From Lepidodermella squamata (lineage: Eukaryota; Gastrotricha): DNA of 64,000 bases. The DNA lies in NCBI GenBank assembly GCA_047495785.1, contig JBLDXI010000002.1, positions 1,984,001 to 2,048,000 of the forward strand. Reading direction: 5' to 3'. This document shows positions 23,729 to 33,700 of this stretch, piece by piece. The notes under the pieces are model-generated. The model saw only the letters and a list, made by a program, of their open reading frames with translations. It did not search any database and was not told where the DNA came from. The translations under genes were made by a program, and so were the position numbers. Numbering within the stretch: the stretch's first letter is position 1; every line of letters starts with the position of its first letter.

Positions 23729-24779
23729 GGGTGTTCAAAATCATATTCCGAGGGTGGCGCTAACTTTTTCAAGAGGATCACTTCGAAGCTGGTTCGAAGC
23801 TGGAAATTATTTATATTACACCGCCAAGGTTGCATTTAGACTCGGGAATATTCCAAAAAGAAAGAAAACAATGTTGCGACCTCGGGTCATTTTTATTCCG
23901 TTGGACGCTCAGCGACCTTTCGGGCGCCACGTACCCGTCATCAGGATAAAAACTGTCCTAAACCCTAAACCATGGTAAAATCTTTTTATTACAACAAAGG
24001 TTAAGTTATTAGAAATAAGAAATAAGTAATATGTAGCAATAGGTATATAGTTAGAGGAAAACTGTTTTCATCCGACCAATGTCTTATTTAATCTGACAAC
24101 CAAAAATGTGACTAAAACCTGCCGACTTGCTTTTTCATATATTTCATATAACTTGGATCGCCATAAATCTTTCAAAATAAAAATCGAGAAAATCGATATT
24201 TTCATGTCGGATGATTTAAGTCACATTTTTGGTTGTCAGATTAAATAAGTCATTGGTCGGATGAAAAAAGTCACACCCTATATGAGCTGCCGATGGACAG
24301 TAACAATGAAGTAACAATATCATAAAATACAGATTTAGGCAGATTCCAATTTTAAAGCCAAATACCTATCACTGCATGGGCATAAATGGTAGAAGCATCA
24401 GTATATATTATGCAAGAATCATCAATGAAAGAAAACTTCAAACGGTCTCAATCGAAGCGTGTCTCGACCAGTTTCATAAAGCTTCGGTATCACCCTGACA
24501 ATAATCATCTAAATGGCTTCACCGGCATAACTATTTAGAAAGCAAACAAATTCCGAGTTAATTTAGGTGATTGATGCGTTAATTAATTAGTTAGGTAATT
24601 ATGCAAAAATCAATGAAAAGTCTCAATCAAAGTCTCAGTCAAAACTTATCGACCAGCTTCATAAATTTTCGGTATCAGCCGGGCAATAATCACAACGTAA
24701 CCGGCTTAATTATTTAAAACGCAAACAAATTTCGAGTTATTTTAGGCTTGCTCGACACAAGCGCAATTCGTTGTGGGAA
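23729..24779. other. Spacer with foldback repeat
   Basis: No gene. It contains the foldback at 24069-24263 and, towards the right (about 24420-24780), 3' flank sequence similar to that downstream of the other two family copies (cgaccagtttcataaa, ggtatcaccc words). Confidence 0.5.
24069..24263. repeat. Foldback/MITE-like inverted repeat
   Basis: The left arm 24069-24112 and right arm 24220-24263 are 44-bp reverse complements with one mismatch (catccgaccaatg ... and mate). The interior of about 107 bp has no coding potential. The arm termini are sharply defined. Confidence 0.85.
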
Positions 24780-27700
24780 TCAGCAGCAAACGTGTTGAAT
24801 GACCTCGTTCGTGCTCATTTTCGCTAGCTCAAGCTGATCGAAGCGAAAAACGAACTGCTGAGAGATTGCAGAAAAACGCGAGCACGAGTCGAAAATCGAC
24901 TGTTCCCTGCCGGGCTGCGTCGCCTTCGCCATCATGCCGCAATCCGGGGCGATTTGGCAGTAATCGACGCAATCACAACGCGACGCCAAATTCGTCGTAA
25001 CAGCGGCCGGGTTGCGAAGAACCGCGACAAACGCGAAATCATCCACCTTCTGCAACTTCGTGTTAACAGCCAGCCACATTTTGTTCTCATCGAACTGGCC
25101 TGACTTCTCCTGTTTTACAATTTTCTCAACAATGGCCGTCATCAGTTTGTCGCCGTCGAACATGGGCATTTTAGCAATGTTTCGGCGACTTATCACCTTC
25201 TCGTGCAGCCAGTCGTGGAAATTGTAGATACGATGCGGTACGATGTCCCTTCCTTTTCTGTCCTTCTTAGTCATGGTCATCTCGTTAACAGCCGCCCCAA
25301 CCTCGATAGCCCGGTCGATCAGCATTCGGCACCACTGCCGGCTTTCCTTGTCACCCGCCTTGAAATGCGCCGAGTAGTAGCCGCAGTTTCCCAACAAGTG
25401 GAAATAGCCCACCAGGATTTCGCGCATCAATTCGTCGGCGAAGGTGTGGACGCCTTGTTCGAGGTCAGCCGCTTGCAGCGTGTTGTGGCACTCGAAGGTA
25501 ACACGGCGTCGGTTGCTTACAATCGCAGCTTCTTCGTGTTGTTTCGCGAAAATCAACGACAATAGCAAATCGTAGTCGCCCATGGCGAGGAAAACTGCGA
25601 TTGTGTGGTGCTTATTTTGGTCGCGACGCCTGCCTTCCAGCGCATCTCCAAACTTTTCCAACAATTGGGGCGGAAGCTGAAAAATAAAATCCGAATTCAG
25701 GTATGGTTAAAATTGTTGGGAACACAGTTAACTTACCGTGCTGTCAGCCTCGCGGCAATGAAGACATCGGATGACGAATTTCGCCGGTATTCCCCCGCGA
25801 ATCTGACCGCGATTATTGACAAAGCCTTCAATATGCGTCGAATGGAAACACTTAGGCAACTTGGCGGCTCTGAACTTTAGCAAGTCCTTCTCGTATTCAG
25901 GCGCGCTGGTGGTGGTGCTGGTGGATGGCTGTCCCAGGGGATCCTGGATGCCCACTGCCAATGACAGCATATCCTGAGTGTTGACATCAGCGTTGTCTAG
26001 AATCGGAATTCCGTTGGAATCTTCGTCGAAATTCGGCGCTAGAATCGACGGATCTAGTCCGTCAAGGTCGGGCGGCGAATCAGTGTAGTCCTGTTACATG
26101 ACATGCTGTCATCAATGTCATCAGTGCCCATATTGCGGGCCGAAAATCCCCTGCGACTGTCACGTTTATTTTAAATTGTTTATTAAATAATTTATATTAA
26201 ATAATAATATTGTTAATCGGAATAATATAAAAATTATAACGACGTAGTTAATAGCAACGGGCAAGCTGTTTCTTTCGCGGGTTATCACCTCCATCTGTTG
26301 CAAGAGCAAGATGGTTCAACTCTCACGTCTCGTATTGCTGACATTGCATGTGCATTCTTTTACCATCTTTCCACTGTTTTAACCAATGATAGTCGCAATG
26401 ATACTTTCATTAAGAAGAATCTCATTTGTTTTAGCCTGTTAATAACATGTCTACTTGGGGCCATTCTTCGGCAGGCTTGCTGAAGCAGCTATCTACGCCT
26501 TCAACCTCAGCTACTGATGGTAGCAGCACACCTCGCATTGTTTCTGGTTAGGCTTTTTTCAGATTATTTTATAGTGGTATCAACTCAACTTACTGTGTTT
26601 CATGCTAGTTCTCAATGGTGCTTCGCCACAACCAAGATCGCCTATGCTAGCGGGTTCGCCCTTGCTTACTTCTGCTTTCGGTAATCGCTCTGGTATGACT
26701 TTTAAACTGAGTGCTTTGCTTCTTACTAGCATTTCTCACATGTGATTTATTACCAGTTCCTATTAAGAAAGCGATTCCTTCCGTTCATGCCACGCCAAAG
26801 GCTAGCTCTAGAAATTGTTAGCTTCTTATTAATTGCTTTTGATTCCATTGACTTACTTTATAATCTAGTGACCTCTGAAAACCGAGCACCTCCTGCCGTT
26901 GCTACCCCAGCGAAGGTGGCGGTGAAACGGCCACTAGAAGATGACGCTGCGAAAGCAATTCATAGTCTCAGTAAGTATTAGCATTTTTGGAAGTAATGTC
27001 TAATTGCAGCTGTTGTTTGATAGAAACTCAACTCACTGCTGAAAAGCGGAAGTATGAGATTGCTCGGGCGCAAGTGCTACGCCTTAAGAAATTTGCTCCG
27101 AATGGGCGGCATGTTGGCCATTTGACTGCCGAGAAAGCTCAACTTCCTTTGGCTCAGTTGTCTCGGCAGAAGAGGTCTCTGAGGCATCGGAGTGAATTGA
27201 TTCGACCAATTCAGTCGATCTTCGATGATGTACAAAGCCGCGGCGATTTCTATCCTGTGAAATCATTGTCTGTCCAGGTTTGACTAAAATTAAATCATTG
27301 CCAGATTGAAGAGAATTAATGTGTCTCATGTGTTCCTTCTAGGTCAATTTCGATGGTGGAATACCAGCGAGGAAGTTATGGTTTGGCGATGCCGATGCTA
27401 AAGCTAATACCCTGCGCGAGTAAGTTGCTGATATTTTTTAAATGCTATTATTATATTCTTTTCCCTGTCAACTTCAGTGTGATGCGCGATTATTCCTCTC
27501 GCTACCTCTCGGTTAAAGATGCCTTGCGCCAATGCAATACCTCCTGGTGCCAGATTACTCAGCGAGAGTTCTTGGCTGAAAAGAAGAAGCTTGGCTCTAT
27601 CCTGCCGATTAGCGTGGTGGTTCCGCCAGAAAGGGATGTAACCGATGAGGTCGAAGGTTTTAGCAATGCTGCGTTCATCCTGCCCAGCAAGCAGATGCCT

Positions 27701-30700
27701 TATCTCTTCCGAAACGGAATTGTTCCTCGACCTAACACCAACACAGTAGTCTGCCGAGTACAAGGTATTATTCATAATTTCAATAGTTGCCGACTTTTCA
27801 TTGGCTATATAATCTTTGATGAGCCCTTTAAGCTTTCTTAAATGTCTCTCATCTTGAATATGTCGGTTTTTCTAGGTGATGGTACCGTCTTTCGAACTGG
27901 GAAAGATCCTCATTATCGAATGAATTTCGCCTTTCATCATCAGAAGACGCGTGTTACTACAAAAACCGAATATCTGGCTGCTGTTTTGATGGGCAAGGAG
28001 ACTCGTCACAACTTGGAGCTCCTCTCGCCTGTCTTCGCTGATTTCAACGCCATAAAAGTGAACGGTGTTCTTCTTGATGATGGCACTAAGTTAACCGTTA
28101 AATTGTAAGCAAAAATTTTGGCTTTTATGGCAATATTTATCTGAGAATTTTGCGGACAGGTCTCTATGCGCCGACCTGCCTGCCATCTGCAAAATCGTTG
28201 GCACGAGCTATACCGATGCTCTAGCCTGTCCGTTCTGCACCTTCAATTTCGTTGATGATGCCAAGCCTCTGGATGTCCTCATCACAGAGCTGGACCGGAA
28301 ACCAAAGCGACCCTTGCCTGATTCGCTACTCGATGTCGACAGCGATGACATCTATCTATGCACGCTGCATGCTGCTCTGAGAATCGCGTTTCTTTTTTTA
28401 CGAGCCGTGAGTAGAAAATGAAGTCCTTTCAGCTTATTTACCTCACATTTACCTAATTTTTTAGTTATTCCTCTTCATGAAAAAAGAAATCGAAGATTAT
28501 GAATCGAAAATTGTCTGCCTTTTGCGATCGTTCGATAAAAAGGCTGAAATCGCGTTCGTGAAAGAGGACATCGCCGTGCACCACATGAATCACCACACTC
28601 TTTTCAAGGTGGTTTTCGACTCGGAGGAGTCTTGGTGTCCTCTTCAACTGTGCCGGGGAGGCTGGGAGGCTAAATATCTTCTTGCTTCGTTCGGCCGCGC
28701 CAAGAAGCCTCTCATCAATTTCTTAGTCTCGAAAAATGTTATATTCGACAAGAAGTCCAGCCCGGCGGACTTGGCTCAGCTCTGCGTCGATGCTGGCATG
28801 CTAAATTCGCTGGAACCTAGTTCCATGCAAACGAAGTTGGTGCAATTTGGCGAGGCAAAAGCTCTCTTCAAGCAGCTTTTCGCTGTCATTCGCTGTGGCG
28901 ACGGCTCCAAGCCAATCCCCGAGACACCCGCCGATTTCCATGACTTTGCCAACATTCTTCGACGACTAAGTGGATGCTATACTCCTTACCTCCACATCTT
29001 CCAGTTCCATTCGCACGATCGTCTGGCGAGGCTGAGGCAGGAGGGCACTTATCTGTCGGCTATATCGGGCGATAACGTCGAGCTCTCGAACAAGGTCGGC
29101 AAAAACCAGTTGTCGAACCAGGTATGCCGCGTCAACAACGACGAAAGTCAGCAGCTGATGAGGCTCTACAACATCCAGCTGGCTACTCTGGCGACTCGAG
29201 TCGAGGACGACGTAGCCGAAGGCAGGGCAGCGGTGATCTTCACTGCAGACGATTCTGTGGAACCGTTTGATTTCACCTGCGATGGTGATATGTGATATAT
29301 TTGTTTCTGTCATTGTTATATATTTAATATAGCCGTCTTAATATTTCATCTTTTTCCTGATTATTTTCTTTCATCTGCGATGGCGCTGTAATTGTTATTA
29401 TGATTCGCCAATTATATTGATATCAAATCTTGGGATATTATACGTGTGTTTCCACGACTGTATGATAATTATTTGTGGTCTTAACTAGTCCCACTAAACG
29501 ATGCTAATCGATGCTGGGCAATAAATTTATGTAAAGCCGCCTTAATGATTTGCTCTCTCTGAGGATACGTCTTGCAAATCACGTTAATTGTGCTTTCATA
29601 TAATATTTATACTGTATATTACTTCGCCGCTTTTCAAGAAAGATGGTCAATCATTCTGTCCCTAAATAAGTTAGCAATATTACTTTGATTTCTTTGATTT
29701 TATTTATGACATTCTCAGCCGCCAGCCGCCTTAATGATTTGGGGTCTAACCCGTCCTACCTATATGTCGATAATTTATGGCCGTATATAGGCACCTTGAT
29801 ATTTTTTAATAATTCCTATGCCCTTCTATGAGCTCGTCTTTGATAACCAATTCTTGTGCTCGAGCAGAAAATTGCGCGTTTTATTATGTTATAACCACCA
29901 TATTCTCGCATCGACTGGTTTCATTGATAAATGCTTTCCGATTTCCTACGAATTAGCATTTTAGCTCGGCTATCGTAAAGCAACCTCGTTTTTTGTGAAA
30001 TTATTCGACACGTTAAAATTGATATTAATAATTTTATGAGCTCTATATCATTGAATCCTCCGATCAAAACTCAGCTCTTTCTCAGCCTTTCTGTTAATAT
30101 AATTCCTGCCTAGAATCCAATTGCTGCTTTTGTTTGATGTTTCGAGGTCAAAATCATCAGGCACCGCTATTAACTACTTCCCAATTTATTCCAAAAAGGG
30201 AACAAATAAAAGCAGGCCAATCATGCGTTTTTATTTCGTATTTTACGAATATTAATCCGAAAGTACAATATTGCGATGAAGCAACGATTGCGATGAAGAG
30301 CATTATTAAACATGAAGCATCGAGAAAATCAGAAAATCAGAAAATCAAAAGTATCACTTCTTAAAAAGTCGCTTAGGTTTCGGCGCTGGTTGTATTTTGC
30401 CCATGTTCGAGCAAAACAGACGAAACAAAATACGGCGTTCCTGCTTGGCAGCACCGCTGTTGCGATTGTGATCGGGGTCAAGGCGGTATCGATTGCTCAT
30501 AAGCACGCGAGGCTCGAGATCGTAATAGGCCGCCACCTCCTCGTCGGTTGTAGGTGTTTTCGGGTGGATGCGATGATCGGGATGCTGAAATATAAAATAA
30601 CAGAGCCAATTAAAAAATTTAGAGTGAATTTAGAGTGAAATTACCTCTTCAACCTTTTTGCATGGCGACTTTTGGCGATCAGCTACAACGCGGGGCTGTC

Positions 30701-33700
30701 GCCGTTGCTTGGGGGTACTGGGAGGCGCCTTCAGTTTTCGCTCCATTATGTCAACTTTACGACGGGGACGCTTATTAGACACCGAAGACATAACGTCGAT
30801 ATAGATATGTAAATAAAATGAGGAGATTCTAAAATAAATAAAAAACAGATTTCAGACTCGAACTGAATTGAGACGAATAATAGCCTTGCAAATGGCCTGA
30901 GGCGAGTTTTCAATTATGGGTTTTTTCATAGAGAAAGATACATTATTAACAAGGCTGGTTCTAGTGTTTCTTTTCAGAGCGAAAAGCGAGACGACAATAT
31001 CGAAACGACGGAATATCTCTGCAAGATGTTCGGCCGAAATGCGAATGTAGCGCTTTTTCTCGCTACAAAATTCACAAATTTTAATCGTAATCGCGCATTA
31101 GTCACCGTTTACCCACCTTTTAAAAATTTCCTGCTGAGCCAACTTACCTGCGGGAAAAACGCAATGACGGGCTACGACCTTGAGCTGATTCAGCATTGGC
31201 TTAGCTGCATCGCGGTTGAGCTGGGTTTCGAGTGCTAAAACCACTTGATTGGCCAGGAATAGCATCTCTTTTCGGCGATCAAAAACAGCGAAAGGATCGA
31301 ACAGCTGGAGTTCAAGGACGCGAACGAGCCGCACTTGTTGCTGTTTCTTTAAGTAATCGTCGACGCGCCGAAATTCAGTCACGGCAGAGCCATAAATCAC
31401 AGGCTTCTTCAAAGTTGCGCGCTCCCGCAAACAATAGGCCATAATTAAGGTGGATAATCAACAACAACTAAGGATGAAAAAGATACTTATAAAAATATTT
31501 ATTAAGGCGTCTAATTAACGCAATAGATAAATCGGAACAGGAGTCGAAGCGAGCGCAACAACGAATTTATAAAAAAATTGGGCGCGCAACTTAGGTAATT
31601 TGGTTGATAAAATGAGCGCATTTAGCGAGCGGATAGGAAATATCAAGCGTTTTGGCGCATGGGCCTACAAATACGCGCAAGCGCAATTCAATTAAACGAG
31701 ATCTGAGGCGCGGAAAGCGAGAGAATTAATAATACTGCTTGGACCGCGCACGTATAGCAGTAACTCTTCGCGAAGCGATGTATTAATCTACAATCGAAAA
31801 ACGAGGGCAATGATTTCGACAATGAGTCGAAGCTGATTGGCGTATAATTTTAATATATTATTGCTACTACAAAACAGCCGGCGCCTAACAGGTGTAAATG
31901 GCGGCGATGATTCCGCTGCTATGATAGCGGTGATTATAGATCAAACACCTAGTCAACCTTTTGATTCGGCTAAATAACACCGCTGTTTGATAAGTAAACA
32001 GGCGCGTTACAATCCATCCCTAGCGCGCACGCAAACACAAGTAGATGCACGCACGAACACGAACAGGTGCGCTCGGGCCTCGAAACCAAAATTCGACCAC
32101 GGAAAACCACGGAAAGGTGTGAAAAAAGTAAGAACAATGCAGCTGGTTGACGCTGACAATAAGGCGTGAATTGAAATGAATAGAAGATGTGTGTGGCTAT
32201 ACAATAGCTATTCTACAGATCGCGCACAACAGCACTCGCTCACGCCGTAGCTGTTCCAGGTGTCAATCGATGATAAAATCATGTGTTGCTATTCTCGTCC
32301 CGAAATTGAATTGAAAAAAACGAAGTACACGTGAAAATAGGAAAATTATTCTTTCAATCGCAATTTTGAAAAAATGCCAAGAACGCCTGAGCAATTGCTT
32401 GAACACAAAATTAGAATGCGAGTGTATCGCGCTAACCGCTCTGCTGAGAAAATAGCCGCGGATCAAGAACGCGATAGACTGCGAAAAGCGGCATTAACTG
32501 CCGCTACTGTAGAATCTGCGGAAAAGCGAGCGGCGGCAACAAAGCGAGGTTTGTTATAAAAATTACGTGTTTCAAATTATATTTTCTTTTTATCATTTTC
32601 AGCATTGGGTGATCAACCCGTTGTGACGTATATCGACGAAGATGACATTATTGACTGGGAGCAGCGGCCGGCTGTAAATTATAGCACTTGGGACCCGTTA
32701 CCTCGATTTCAACTAGCTGGATGTACAATTTCTCTAAAACCTTGTGATAACGCTGTCAGGCCAAAAAACACTCGTGAAATGAATAAAATAAACAATAATT
32801 GAGATAGATTGGTGCTTTTTCCTTCTGGTTGTAGACGTGTAATATAGAACAAAAATCAAACGAAAATACCATCGTATATTTATTTTGCAGCTAGGGTGAA
32901 ACTGGCGAGTCTTGAACAATTTAACAAAATTACAACACATCCACATTTTTCGTGAGGGCAAGTTTCAACATTACTCGCATTTGAAATCAAAATCACACAT
33001 GAAGAGAGGCGCACATAATCAATTCAGAACCTTCAATATTGACAAGGATTTTTTCATTTTTCACAGCTAATAATAAGCCGAAGAACGCTTTCGAAACGTT
33101 TTTACGATCTAAATTATTCACGACGTCATTGAAGCTGAGATTATTCGAGGCAACAAGGGAAGATAATTGATTATAGAAAAAGCGATCGCTATCATCGTCA
33201 AGTCGTAATAAACTGTGAAAAATGTGCGAGCCAGCCGGAAACAAAGATTCATCATACGGTTGTACGCTAACAGACTCAATCTCAGTTTGTACCTCGGTGG
33301 CCTCAACAGCATCGGCCGTGGCTGAATTTTCACCATTATCGGGAAGACTCGGCATGAATGACGGTATAGATCTTTTCGCAACGGGAGCGAACCTTTGTAA
33401 AATTGAAGCAGCCGGTCGTTTCCGAGAATTTAGTTCGGAAATAGGTACAGTTGATGTCGGCGGTTCATGAGGCAAATCGATAGGAGCAGCTCCGACTTGA
33501 ATAACTGGAACTGGCACCAGAGTCGCAGGAATGTTGTCAGATACAACGCAGCCTGAAAAAATTAAGTAGGATTAAATAAGTCACTAAATAAATTAATTTA
33601 ATTTACCCTGAGGCCAGCTTTGATCAGTTGTGAGATAACTAACAGGCTGAGGAGCTGAACTGGGAGGTAACGGATTCCGAAAACCTGAATAACGAATAAT

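Noticed and set aside
23063-23839. 258-codon plus-strand frame
   Set aside because: Antisense to copy C, whose minus-strand frame is homologous to the copies at 18.6 and 24.8 kb.
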